Assembly (NCBI GenBank): GCA_002286855.1
Contig: NRSV01000012.1
Coordinates: 434,001 to 498,000, forward strand
Source: Bipolaris cookei
Lineage: Eukaryota > Ascomycota > Dothideomycetes > Pleosporales > Pleosporaceae
DNA: 64,000 bases
Direction: 5' to 3'
Numbering within the stretch: the first letter of the stretch is position 1; each line of letters opens with the position of its first letter. The notes below the pieces were generated by a model. It was not told where the DNA came from. It searched no databases and was given only the letters and a program-made list of their open reading frames with translations. The position numbers were made by a program, and so were the translations under genes. Below are positions 11,014-22,304 of this stretch, one piece after another.

Positions 11014-11175
11014 TGAGGTTTCTGTCGGATTTTTTTGCTAGTGTTTGGTCTTTTGATGAAATATGTACATTACGATTTTCCTTTTCTTGTCTTTTCGCAG
11101 CATGTAAGAATTCATAGATAGTAGGCAGAAAGCATGTTCAAGAAAGTCTACAGAATATCTCCTACCCCCAACCCA

Positions 11176-11888
11176 TCACACTTTCGCCAACCAAATATCC
11201 CTCGTAGCCTTCAACCTCTTCGTCTGATCCGTCTTAAACGCCACCGTCCAATGCTCCCTCTTCTTAATCAAACCAGGAAAATCACATTTGATCCGATCAT
11301 CTCCACCCTTCGACAACCCAATCTCATTTACGAAATTCCATTTGCGGCCACAAAGTTGGCGGCACTGACACGGCACCCACTTGTGAAACCGCTTCAGTTT
11401 CTCGCGCTGATCAGCATCTACTTCCTTCCTTGACAACTCGAGAATTGTCTCGATATGCAGCATATATAGTACCGCCATGACGAATGACTTGTGGTGCGTG
11501 GAATTGCACAAATTGCGTTTGTCGTGCAGGAGGCGCGACCAGATTTCTGCGATGTGGCTGCGAGAGGGAGAGGGACCGGGTCCGAATTGGTGGAGGAATG
11601 ATTCCACTACAACAGTAAATCAGCTTGAATTAAAGAAGGAAGAAAGAAAACTTGGGACTGGGCTGGAGCGAGGGGGGGCTACGCACGCGTCACTTTCCCA
11701 TTAATGGGTTTACAATCTTGGAATATGAGTTCATACACGTAGTACGAATCCAGGGTGAGATGCTGCCAGTACGACTGCGCATCCGGATTAATATACTTTG
11801 GTCCTTTATACAGCGAGTAGAACCACTTCGTCTCTGGAGACTTCAAACGTGGCGGTGGCATTGTAGGCGTTGGGAGAATATCTATCAT
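11176..11888 (-). CDS. hypothetical protein downstream of the patatin gene
   Basis: A predicted 210-residue protein from exons 11888-11687 and 11606-11176. The intron has a GTGCGT donor, a TAG acceptor and phase 1. The product is soluble, with Trp/Tyr-rich N-terminal and basic C-terminal halves. A Cys/His cluster (HKWVPCQCRQLCGRKW, about residues 155-170) could bind metal, but no named domain is recognised. Its ATG is only 68 bp from the stop of the patatin-like gene on the same strand. It could therefore share a transcript with that gene or be a misjoined 3' part of it; no splice that keeps both frames was found. Confidence 0.5.
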
Positions 11889-11956
11889 GGTATTTCACGT
11901 CAGTAATTTGAGCTATCTACTCGCAGGGACTACTACGGATGTTGAGATGTTTCTTT

Positions 11957-13040
11957 TCAAGAGAAATCGTCAACGACAGCCAGGGTCAACACACTCTGCT
12001 CGTTTCCTGCGGCGGCCACCCAGCGCCGCACCATGTTCTTTGTTTCGGGATCGTTGCCGTAGGCTTCGGAGCGTTCGGCGATGATGTTTTTCTTACTTGC
12101 TTCATCGAGGAGGACTTCGGAGAGATCGGGGGGGTTGAGGCGAAAGTAGCCGTCTCGATCTGCGAGTTCTTGGTGCATTTCGTAGAATTTGTTTGCTGTT
12201 TTTTGGGTTTCGGAGGCGATTCGCACAATGCTTTTTGCTACTTCGGTGATGCTCTTGCCAAAGTCTTGTAGGGCGGGCCTTCCTGTGCCGATTGAGACAA
12301 TTATGCGGATTTGGTCGTCGAATGGGCTTCCAGGCTTGCCGAGTTGTTCTTTTGCCTCGAGGTAGATTTCTTCGATGGGATTGTTGTGGCCGAGACCTGC
12401 ATCGAGGAAGCAACGTAGTTCGCCAGCGTGATTGATCTTCATCGGCGCGAAGAACGATGTTGCTGCAGAAGTTGCGCGGGCGACTTCCCATATTCGGACC
12501 TCGTTATAGAAGTTTGAGTGTTCGCCGTCCTTTTTGTAATCAGTGAAGCGTATTGGTATTGCGCTTTCTGCTGTGAGAGCAATCACGACGCTGTTATCAA
12601 GTTAGCGAGTTACGTAGGCATTGGTGATCAGTTTATCCTTACGTCTTGCAGGCTGACTTCTTTACTCCTCGAAAGCGATCATCTGATGTTCCTCCAGCAT
12701 TGGAGATAACCTGCTTGATGGCCTGCTCCAACTCGTCGGTCTTGTATCGCGGCTGGACTTTGCCGTTGCGTACTTTGAAAGGCAGTGTTTTCTTGTATTT
12801 TGGATCGAAAACAACATCCATTAGGCGAATATATGCTTCAATGCACTGGTCAACTGTCATTTCAAGCCGTCCTAACATGATGGCAATTAAGCCTCCAGTA
12901 CTCGTGCCGCAGATCATGTCGAAGTAGTCGCATGGTTTTGGACTCCCAACAAAGGACAATATTTTTCTTAGCATGTAAAGTGAGGCCAAACCACGTACGC
13001 CTCCCCCATCTAGACTGAGAAGTCGAAAGCTGCCAGGCAT
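11957..13040 (-). CDS. patatin-like phospholipase
   Basis: A predicted 343-residue lipid acyl hydrolase from exons 13040-12643 and 12590-11957 (GTAAGG donor, CAG acceptor, phase 2). It carries the full patatin active site: oxyanion motif DGGGVRG (residues 11-17), nucleophile motif GTSTG with Ser47 (residues 45-49), and the dyad Asp196 in LDAGLGHNNP. The segment IWEVARATSAATSFFAP is the pattern seen in patatin domains of fungal NLR-like and standalone proteins. No signal peptide, NACHT, ankyrin or TPR region is attached, so this is a standalone domain. It probably acts on cytosolic or membrane phospholipids; the physiological role is unknown. It lies in a run of same-strand genes. Confidence 0.86.
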
Positions 13041-13521
13041 CTTTGCTGGGCAGTCAAGTGTGCCAGTAGTATTACGATGTTGCTGGGTATGTAACTGGAA
13101 ATGACAAAGGATTACAGAGAAACAAGGGGTTAGCTTCACAGAAAACAGTGAGGGGTACTTTAAAGAGGCGTAAAAGCCCTGTACGCAGTGTCTACAAGAC
13201 CATAAGTCATTGATCACTCGCCACCTTATCATAAAGTGCAGCCTTCAGCACAGCCTAGGATTCGAGACTCAGCTCACAACCAGTGGTGAAAAATACAGCT
13301 AGCTCTGGACGAGAATGGCGTGACAACTACCGAACTGGATTGCAAATGGCTACTAGCTACACAGGGGCGGTGCTGTGGCTTTTCTTGGCAGCTGAACAAT
13401 CAAACATCGCACGTTGCAACGATTCAGCCTTACGAGAGGTATGAAAAACAAGTTTATTTCTCACTGCCACAACAGAAAATCTCTGCAGAGTAGCACATGG
13501 CGTCTCCGAGGGGCTTGCTGC
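13041..13521. other. intergenic, no gene seen
   Basis: The space between the patatin gene and the deoxyribosyltransferase-like gene. The patatin frame stays open upstream of its ATG, but that extension lacks family similarity and is not used. Confidence 0.5.
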
Positions 13522-14022
13522 CTAGCCCTCGAGTTTAGCTCTGAGCCTTGCTCTAACAATTTCCCCTAGCTCTTCCAATGTCTCGCACATTTCAATGCCA
13601 TACCTCTGGCAAACCATCTGCACATTTCCTCTCTTCCAGAACCCTTTTGGACAATAAACTACTGCCTTCCCAGTGTCGGCATAGAGTCCCAGTTCCAGCA
13701 ATGTAATCGGCTGCAACACTCCGGGTTCGCTTGCAAAGTAGAAAACGATAATGTCCGCTATGCGCGCATGATCCATCTCCCACTCGACCTGCTCCTTGAA
13801 GGGTGGGAAAGAGATATCCTCAACCCAGCTGCTGTCCCAGGCATCGCAACGCGGGTTTAGGATAGCGACAGGAAGGTCGGATAGTGAAGCTGTGAGATAC
13901 CCTTGCCAGTCTTTGGCTAGGTTAGATTGAATGGCGCCGTAGAGGATGACAGATGGTCTGTCAACATCTTTTCTTAGTGGGGGTTTGTGCACGACAGCTT
14001 TTGTTGGAGTAGGTTGTGACAT
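13522..14022 (-). CDS. nucleoside 2-deoxyribosyltransferase-like protein
   Basis: A 166-residue single-exon protein that matches the pattern of the Nuc_deoxyrib_tr_2 family (small Rossmann-like proteins related to nucleoside 2-deoxyribosyltransferases). Visible elements are the N-terminal SVILYGAI strand, the NPRCDAWDSSW loop, and EMDHARIADIIVFYF. The LELGLYADTGKAVVYCP segment follows, whose Glu corresponds in position to the catalytic Glu of true transferases. The C-terminus is helical (EELGEIVRARLRAKL). Family members cleave or exchange N-glycosidic bonds of nucleosides, and some act on other nucleotide-like substrates. The substrate here is unknown. The length equals the bare domain. Confidence 0.82.
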   Translation of the reverse strand: MSQPTPTKAVVHKPPLRKDVDRPSVILYGAIQSNLAKDWQGYLTASLSDLPVAILNPRCDAWDSSWVEDISFPPFKEQVEWEMDHARIADIIVFYFASEPGVLQPITLLELGLYADTGKAVVYCPKGFWKRGNVQMVCQRYGIEMCETLEELGEIVRARLRAKLEG

Positions 14023-14100
14023 GGTTTGGAGATGTAGATAGACTTGGGGAGCGGCGCGGACGCGGGCCTTACCGTGCTACCCCGCCATGTGGTACTACCC

Positions 14101-14779
14101 CTAAAGTGTTCGTGCAAGCACGGGCCTCATGCTGATGAAATCGAAGCTGTACTGAGGCTCTATCTTCAACGACATTCTTCCACGAAACAGATATATCGCA
14201 GTAATTGCCGTTGACTTCATTCTACGACACGGGGCGAGTTCAATACCTCCTGGCCAGTGCGTCCAAGCCAGGCGGAATGTAGTCGTAATATTATATGCAA
14301 TTCGTACGTACATACGGCCAGCGACTTCTTCAGTATCAAATCTCTCAACTTCCTGTTCAATTCTTTGATCCGTTTTACTAATTTGACTTACTAGGCGTTT
14401 TTTTGAAAATGTTTCTCCAACAACGACAAGACACGGAGGGTATTCCATATTCGTTATGAATTTCCCACTGGCACCTGCATTAGTTCGTATCCAACCGCCC
14501 TGAAAATGAAGCGGGCCATTTCACCCATAGTCGAACGACGATCCAACCCGACTTCTGATCTTTACCTAAAGGACAGTATCGGCCACGTGCTAGAGACCGC
14601 ATCAGTCCACGTAGCGAGCCTGAACTACACCAGAAAAGCGTTAGTTGATCGACCATTGATCGACATTGCGTGAGCGCTGCTGTCAATTCCGCTTCGTATG
14701 CTCCATGTAAAATCAAACAAAGTAAAGCATCTTCACGAAAGAATGCAAATGACTCGAGCACATCGCTTGAGGTCTCCAA
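14101..14779 (-). CDS. doubtful two-exon hypothetical gene
   Basis: Two minus-strand frames (from 14779 and down to 14101) can be joined into a 195-residue product with exons 14779-14566 and 14474-14101. The donor GTAAAG, acceptor CAG and phase 1 agree, but the only branch-like CTAAT lies very close to the acceptor. No domain is recognised. It may equally be two chance frames. Confidence 0.28.
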
Positions 14780-15585
14780 ATCATTTTGACAAATGAAGTT
14801 GTCTTCACCTATCGCTACGTATCTAACCCGTTTGCTTTCTAGGATAACCGATATGCCATCAGCACGATCAGATTATGTAATCATATGTCATCATATCTGC
14901 CGCATTTAAGATTCAAAAAAGCGGAGGAAAATCCGGTGTTATCCAAACATATAAATTCTACAACTTTATCGGGGCAGCACAACAGCTTATGTTAGCAAAA
15001 AGCTAACGTCGGTTACCTGCCGACATTCTTGGCAGATGGGACAAAGTTCGTACGAGTCTACAAGCTGGGCGGTTTTTTGCCCTATTGCAGAAGTACCAAA
15101 CGACGATCCTCCTTCAACGGGAGGAAAAAAAGAAAGTAGAGGCGACAACCGTCGCTTAGCATAAATTTCAGCCCTGAGTCCGAGGATCGTCTTTTGCGAA
15201 CCTGGTGAGAAGCTTGGACGAGTATCAGTGCGGAAGAACGAGTGACATGCTCACCCCCTGGTCCTTCTGGGTGAGCCGGGGCTACAGTTGTGCCATCGCG
15301 CCGCAGAGCAGATCGCTTCTTGCACTTCGGTCAATCGCCGGTGTATCACCACGAGCCCTATGGAATTGCCGAAGTCAGCATTGCTATGGCCTCTTTGGGT
15401 GCAATGCTCGAGATCATGCCATTTGTCCAATGAGAGAAGACTAGTCTTTACGTGGGAAAATTGGAAAAAGCATCGTAGCTGTGATGTTTTTTTTACGATC
15501 GTGAAAGCATCATAACACGTGCGTAACTGAGTAGCAAATTGGTGTTGCATAAACCATAATATGAACTTCGTGTAAAATCTCCAAC
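14780..15585. other. intergenic, no gene seen
   Basis: About 0.8 kb without a supported gene. It contains a short hyphenated inverted repeat (GTCGG/CCGAC near 15008-15026) of no clear meaning. Confidence 0.5.
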
Positions 15586-17066
15586 TCAAGCCTCTGATAC
15601 TCGGCCGCGACCACCTGTCCAAGCTTTGTTGTTGTGAGGGTTGGGTGGATTGGGGGCTGGGAGACCTTCGTAAGTGACTTGGATAGTCCGCTCGTACAGT
15701 ATCGCTTCTTCGCTGTCATTGTCCTTGCATTCACGTGCTCCGACTTGTATCTTTGATTCTCGCGTTTGCGTGGACTTTTTGGCCTCGACTCCAGCAAGGG
15801 GGATCTCGTCATCGCGTTTGTCGCCATCGATGGTGTTCATAAGGGTATCATACTGGCGCTTCGGGCCGCTCTTGGAGCTCTTCCATGAGTGTAACATGCG
15901 GTTTTGACCGGATGAACCTTTTCCTGAAGATTCACGAGAGGCCTCGCCGATCATACGCGGTGCAACGTGTCTGAAGAATCGTCGCAGGGTGGGCAGGCAA
16001 CAGCAGATGACGAAGAGGTTCGACTCGATGATGCTGGAGATAGTGTCAGACAACGGAATGGACAGGGCAGTTTCGTTTGATAGCAACAGTATACTTACAT
16101 CCACACACAGCCCACAGCGATGATCCATGTTTGATCAGGATCCGTCAATGCTGGCATCAGGACAACCAAGCGGATGATTGAAGTGACCATAGTTCTTTGT
16201 CATGTCAGCTCGTTCTCGTGCGTTCATTACTTCAGCGCTGTACTCACACTGATCCAATAGCGAAGATAATGGTCAGGCCAATCTTCTGCTTCCTAGGCAT
16301 TTGTAGGCGCCAGATGGTTGGGATTGGAATGGCCATTAGTATCACGTCAGTGATGATACCAATGCAAGCTGTTGCGATATAGATTGCTCCTCGGTTGGTG
16401 CAGACTGCTATCGGAAGCAACAGTGGATCCCAGCTGGCCGCTATCGGTTTGCATGCAAACAACAGACTGAAGAAGATGGCTGTATATGCGCCAGCGCATA
16501 TGAATACGGTTGACCAGACGGTAATTTGGAAGCCTCGCGCTGGCGACAAACGACTGTAGAAAATGCACAGTGCGATTTTGGCCAGGGCACAGCAAGGGGC
16601 GTATACCAGGGGGGCTGCCAGAATCAACTATGGTTTGGCAATGTCAGCAAAGTTCATATATCTGCTGACAGAACCAGGCAGTCCTCACTTACTCTTGAGT
16701 AATAGCCGTACTGATCGATTGAGATTTCCCAAGCATGTACGCCGATAACTCCCTCAGAGAAGCCTGTAATCAACAAGACTTGTGTTCCGACGGAAGTCAT
16801 CCACGCAAGAATGACAAACACTGCTTATATTTAGCATCTTCCCAAGGTCAAAGTGTATCGGGGTAGGTACCATCATCAATCTGGAATTGCTTCATCAGAT
16901 GAATCTTTGTGAAAAGTCGTTGCATGAGGAAAGTAAATGCCAAAATGTTCTCAACGATGAAGAGTGAATATGCTTCCCCAGTCAACCTCCTTTGAGGGTT
17001 GGCAAAGTCGACCACATATCCCTCGGGAGGAGGGAGTATCGTCATGACTCCATTTACATTTGCCAT
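15586..17066 (-). CDS. fungal rhodopsin-fold seven-helix integral membrane protein
   Basis: A predicted 415-residue polytopic membrane protein from exons 17066-16871, 16820-16693, 16627-16248, 16194-16099 and 16033-15586. All introns are 48-65 nt with GT/AG ends and consistent phases. Hydrophobic helices are seen around the first exon (NILAFTFLMQRL), FVILAWMTSVGTQVLLITG, LILAAPLVYAPCCALAKIALC, TVFICAGAYTAIFFSLLF, IGIITDVILMAIPI and two more before ESNLFVICCCLPTLRRFF. The order and the conserved TxxRGAIYIATACIGIITD and LTDPDQTW segments match the fungal rhodopsin-domain (Pth11-related, non-CFEM) membrane family. The last 100 residues are a charged cytosolic tail. The ligand or role is unknown. 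An alternative in-frame start exists at 17108. Confidence 0.83.
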
Positions 17067-18223
17067 GATGTAACAAAGACTGAGAAAGAGATAGGTTGAT
17101 AAATACAAAGTTGTGAGCCCTTAAGGTGGAGAGCCTCTCGTTTATCATATGGGGGATATGGAGGATGATCGCGATGCAGTGGTCCTTTCAATTCAATCTC
17201 TATAAGGAAATGGCTATGCCCATCCTATTGGAGTGACTACTCGGAGGCTCGAGAGGGAAATTTGCACAGATCCCTGAGACAGGCGCGGAATAGGGTAGTG
17301 GGAACGTTGCATAATCCGTGGCAATCGCACCGAATCCCTTGAACTCTGACCACTGATTGACGAGGGCCGTTACGAAACCACGCGAACTGCGAAAATGCGC
17401 AGTATTCGGACGGCTTTGACCACCAGTTTAATATCGTCATCCTTACTATGGTGACTGAGACCCGCAAAATGGGTCGAAAAGTGTTGTGAGGCAGAATCTC
17501 ATCCCGAGCCCTGACACGGTCACCATCAGTGATGGAGCAGGAGAGGCCAAGCAGCGGAATACGTAATCACCGTATTCAATGCGCGCGATCTTCGTGAATC
17601 CACTGTAACCCAAGGATCGCAGGACATTTCCATGTGTAGCCTCCCCGGCCCTGGTCTTAGTTCCCTTCCTCGCCTATACATAAGGTTGGCACTCAAGGAC
17701 TAAGGGCTTGAGGTGACATGCGTTCGTCCGAGCGACACGTGCAGTAGAGACAAACTGACACGAGCCTAAATACCTTGGCGGGTCCTGCCGAAGCTAGCCA
17801 GTCCCATCAAAACGGACCGTCATTCGGACCGGTTTGTGGGGATAGAGCGGGTCTCGATAGGAGCTAGCCTGACAATCCACTCCCATCATTGACAATCACT
17901 GACATTTTCATCAGAAGCCAATATTCTCCAGACCAACTTGTGGCTCTAGTTCGTTCAGGGGAGGCGCCAGAGGGGCCTCCCTACCAGCCGCTGCAAGAAA
18001 AAGTTATCGGCCACTATACCCTCCGTAGTAGCGTAACATGAGTAGTTTCTGTGTAGGATGCTCGATTTACGGCTCCTGCAATACCTTGCCGTCGCTTGCC
18101 ATCATCCGTACTGTAGTGTGCTCATCTTCCAGTAGTCATTAATATACCTGCGTCGTCCTAACCCAGCATTACGGTTCGACATCCTCGTCTTTCAACGCGC
18201 CAAGTCCCATCCGTTGTTACACC
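17067..18223. other. intergenic between divergent genes, no gene seen
   Basis: About 1.16 kb separating the 7TM gene (minus) from the FAD oxidoreductase (plus). No supported gene, RNA or mobile element was seen. The ends should hold two divergent promoters. Confidence 0.5.
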
Positions 18224-20033
18224 ATGAAGACAGTTACTCCAACGTTGGTTGCCCTCATGGGCCTGTACAAGGAGGTTGGAGGGGCTGCTGCACGGCCCTT
18301 GGGGCTAAAGAAAGATGTTTCAGTGACCATGGGCACCGATCCTTCGACTTGTGTAAGTTCAATCACCTTTCTATTACATACTTACTAGTACCTTACCACC
18401 ACAATGGGTCAAAGTCACAGCACCATTAACGCTATTCAACAGTGTGCAACCCTGAAAAATGCTAACCTGACTCACATCTACATGCAAGATGATCAGCAAT
18501 ACAAGGACCGGACGAATTCCTACTGGTCTGTCAGTGCTCAGCTGCAGCCAAAGTGCATCGTCCAGCCTGTCTCTACCGCAGAGGTGGCTACTACCATTAA
18601 GATCCTGGGTGCTGATCCAGGATGCACATTTGCTACACGAAGTGGCGGTCACACCACCTGGGCCGGCTCCAACAATATCGACAATGGAGTAACGATTGAC
18701 CTTGGTCTCATGAACCAGACCACCTATGATGAGGTTAATAACCTTGCAAAGATCCAGCCTGGCATCAGGTGGGGAGGTGTCTATGGAGTTCTTGAATCCT
18801 ATGGAGTCACTGTTGCTGGTGGTCGTGCCAGCACTGTCGGTGTTGCCGGATTTCTGACTGGAGGAGGCAACACATTCTTCACTGCTCAGCGTGGTTGGGG
18901 TTGTGACCAAGTCAAGAACTATGAGGTTGTTCTTTCCAGTGGGTCAGTACACTTAACCCCTACATCTCATATTTGTGTTAACCCGACATAGAGCGGTTGT
19001 GAATGCAAATGCCACGAGCAACTCCGACTTATTCCTTGCTCTCAAGGGTGGATCTTCCAACTTTGGTATCGTCACTCGCTTCGACATGGAGACCTTCAAG
19101 CAGGGCAACCTTTGGGGTGGTACCATGTCGTACTCGAAGAACTATTCTCAGGCGCACATTGACGCCTACACGGCCTGGGTTGACAATGTCGAGAACTACC
19201 CTGAGGGCTCTAGCATCATCTTCTGGAGCTATCTCCCCACTGTTCAAGATATTGTTATTCTTGCTGCGTATGAAGATACGGCCGGTAATGTGGCCCCCGC
19301 AGGATTCGACAAGTTTTTGGCTATCCCATCCCAGTCGTCCACCATGAGGCTGGCTACCCACAAGAGCCTCACTGACGAGCTCGAGCAACCCGCTGGGTAT
19401 CGGTATGTCGAGAAACTGACTAACAAAAGGGTCTATACTAACTGCTTCAAGTGATATCTGGTTTACCATGAACTTCAAGAACGACCCCAAGATCTTCAAG
19501 CACATTGTCGATGGTCACGAGAAGTTCGTCAATGAGTGGAAAGCAACTACTTCTGACCCGGATTTTATCACGCAGTGCATGTTCCAGGCCATTCCTACTA
19601 TCTTTGCTAAGCACAGCGCAGAGCGAGGTGGTAACGTTCTCGGTGTTGAGCACATTGGTGCAAACTCCATCATGCTCTTGTTCGACATTGCCGTCAAGGG
19701 TGCTGAAAACGAATTTGCTGCTCGTGCGCTACTGAGGAAATATACTGAAGAATTCCGGGCGTTTGCCGCTAGCCAGGGAGGTGCGGTTGACTGGCAATAC
19801 CTCAACTATGCCGATTCTTACCAGGTACATATAATCCCCTTTTCCGATATAATGACACGAATCATTTTACTAATACCAATGAATAGAACCCACTTGCTGG
19901 CTTCGGCGCTGACAACGTTGCCAAGATCAGTGCGGCAGCAAAGAAGTACGATCCAGTTGGCATGTTCCAAACCCAGTCTCCTGGAGGCTTCAAGATTTCC
20001 AAGGTAAACGAAGGATCTCCTCGCGAGCTGTAA
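18224..20033 (+). CDS. secreted FAD-linked oxidoreductase (BBE-like)
   Basis: A predicted 519-residue PCMH/vanillyl-alcohol-oxidase-fold enzyme with a berberine-bridge C-terminus. Exons are 18224-18352, 18443-18942, 18992-19402, 19452-19824 and 19887-20033. The covalent FAD attachment His is His113 in RSGGHTTWAG. GGRASTVGVAGFLTGGGN and LFLALKGGSSNFGIVTRF complete the FAD site, and the last exon gives the YDPVGMFQTQSPGGFKIS end typical of the family. The N-terminus is weakly hydrophobic and may be a signal peptide. The first junction was chosen to give DPSTC-CATL at the expected place. An earlier acceptor (18388) would leave a 36-nt intron. Family members oxidise alcohols, sugars or secondary metabolites; the substrate is unknown and no biosynthetic cluster surrounds it. 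Confidence 0.85.
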
Positions 20034-22168
20034 GCGATAAAAGGCTGAATTCGCATTGGAATTTACCATCGCTGTCTACATAAAACGAATACACATAATT
20101 TTCTCGGAGAAAAAAACCCATACCCACACCAAAAATCCCCTTCCCAACAGCCGCATGAATCAGAACCTGCACTAAAGGCCACTCACTATAGATGCAGGGT
20201 TATGGATTCAAGTAGCGATCGCCAGGTCTTAAGAATCGGACTTATAACTGAAAATGCCTTACAACTATAGACCCATATCCTTGCTTGTTTCCCCTGCTAA
20301 CAACGAAAGTAGCATCTTACGCGTTCCCCAACCCGCACTAGCCCAAGAGAAGCCCTCATCCCCGTTCCCCGAGGGCAGAAAAGCAAATAAAAGAAGAATC
20401 CCATCTGTTCTCAAACGTCATACAAAATCGCAAATCTAGCGCGAAAAAAATCTGACCGCGCACATACCTCCCTCGCCCAAGTTTCCCCGCTCTACATAAC
20501 TACCCCCACCCCCCACCTCCCCTTGCACATCTCGCCTCAACTTCCCCGCCCTATCAAAGTAAATCCCCGCTTCATACTCACCCATCCCTCGCAATGCCTA
20601 TGTCCACTTTTACACCAGGGTTTTGATACCTAACCAGCATCTGTGCCGTCGTCTGCTCCTCGCCTTTCCCCCAAAGCCCCCTCATACCACCCATGCAAAG
20701 TGCCACTATACGACTAGACCTTCTCATCATCTTGAAATAGCTTTACACATAACGGCTCTTTAAAATTATGTTCCTTGCGAAGTGTAAGAGGTGAGGCACA
20801 GGTAGGTCGAATTATACTAGTACGCAGCGACAGAGTTCGCAACAACCAATTAAGTGGGGCTGAGAAGGTCCAACTTGACTTGCTTGATTACTTATTAGAG
20901 CTTAGTTATTTCCTATAAAGGTTTTACTTCTACCTATATAGATAAGTGGGTCGCTGAAGGTGAACAACTTGACTTGCTTCTTGCGAACTCTGCGCAGCGA
21001 GCCCGCCCACTCCCTGCATCACTATTCTGTGTCGTTGTGGATAACGGGATATGCTAAATGCTGAACTGAGCGGGCCACGATGCAGGATGAGCGGGATGGA
21101 GTGGGCAGCATACCAGGTATAAGGCGAGAGTTTGCAGTGTGGCGCCTATACCTAGAAATTACATGTCTGAAGAGGGGCGCAGGATGGGATGTTCGCGCGG
21201 GGAAAGGGCGTATTTGGGGGTTACGAGGAGGTAAGTAGGCTGGGCTATCGTCTTCTTCGTAGGAGGAAAGGAGGAGAAAGGGGATATGAAGGAGCAAGGG
21301 CTCTTGGTGGACTGAAAATACTGGGATGGAAATATCCCCCATTAAAGCACAACCGCCTTCATCACAACACACTCAAAATAAATTCTTTTGTATCTGAAAG
21401 TACTAGACTTTTATGTATAGATCAATATACTACAAGAAAGAACTATATCACTCTGTAATGCTGGTGTACAGTTACACATCATTGACGTTGCGCCTGTTTT
21501 GCTGTGTGTACGTTTTATCCAAGTATTTCGTTCCACCAAGAGTACAAGGGTAATGTGTCATTTGTGAGAAATCTATAACGTTTATCTACAACAGTAAGCG
21601 TACTGGAACGTACCAGCTTCAGCCACATACGGCAGAACATGTAGGGGTGGTACTTGTGAAAGTAACAAGTGATAGTTTTGTCGGTTTTATATGGTAAAAG
21701 GCATCTACCTACCATAGTAACTGTTTGAAAGCTATTCTCACTTTCTCCTATCTAGAGTCTTTTGAATTAGTCTTTGTGGGTTTGGGCTAAGGAGGCATAA
21801 GTTATTGAAGATATCTTTTAGGTATTCTTAAAATGTTTCGTGAACATATAGACAGGAATTGGAAGTCATAACAGTAATAACTCAGTCAATCTTTCATTGG
21901 TTCTTAGGCCCGTATGTGTCATCGAGATATAATAGTAGCGACGCCTCAAAGAGGGATCAGGGATCATAGGTTGTGAAAGTTTACGATGAGCATCGCCGAT
22001 ACGGACACGCGCCTGGAATCCGTGATCAAGATATTGCCAGAAGATCTAATGCTACTAGCGTCATCTCCCGTCTCTCTGTGACTTTCAGGCTTACGTGGTC
22101 TACTGGGAGATGGGAACCTTAAACCCATATATCTCAAGCAGATCAATATCGTAGTAAGCTCATCAGTA
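20034..22168. other. gene-poor intergenic region holding a MITE
   Basis: About 2.1 kb without a supported gene, partly C-rich (20440-20700) and then AT-rich (21360-21960). The only structured item is the miniature element at 20823-21000. Together with the following pogo element it forms a 4-kb transposon island. Confidence 0.6.
20823..21000. mobile_element. hAT-like MITE with 8-bp target site duplication
   Basis: A 162-bp element (20831-20992) has perfect 12-bp terminal inverted repeats, CAGAGTTCGCAA at the left and TTGCGAACTCTG at the right. It is flanked directly on both sides by the identical 8-mer CGCAGCGA (20823-20830 and 20993-21000). An 8-bp duplication plus termini beginning CAG are hallmarks of the hAT superfamily. 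The element is too short to code. Inside, the 15-mer CAACTTGACTTGCTT occurs twice in direct orientation (20871-20885 and 20965-20979), within longer similar segments that start at 20852 and 20944. The family name is inferred, not looked up. Confidence 0.8.
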
Positions 22169-22188
22169 GAGGTGCCGGACGGGCCAAC
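22169..22188. repeat. left terminal inverted repeat of the pogo-like element
   Basis: 20 bp that are a perfect reverse complement of 24222-24241, preceded by the TA target dinucleotide. Confidence 0.93.
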
Positions 22189-22304
22189 GCCGAATTTTGC
22201 CTGCCAACAATATCACAAACTTGAAGCTATAGAGCTCTACACAAAAGCTGTTGTGGCAAGAACTTTAAGTGTAGTAATCTAGTAATATTATTTATTCCAT
22301 CTAT

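Noticed and set aside
18353..18388. 36-nt intron option in the FAD oxidoreductase
   Set aside because: Shorter than every other intron here. The acceptor at 18442 gives a 90-nt intron and a better match to the family N-terminus.
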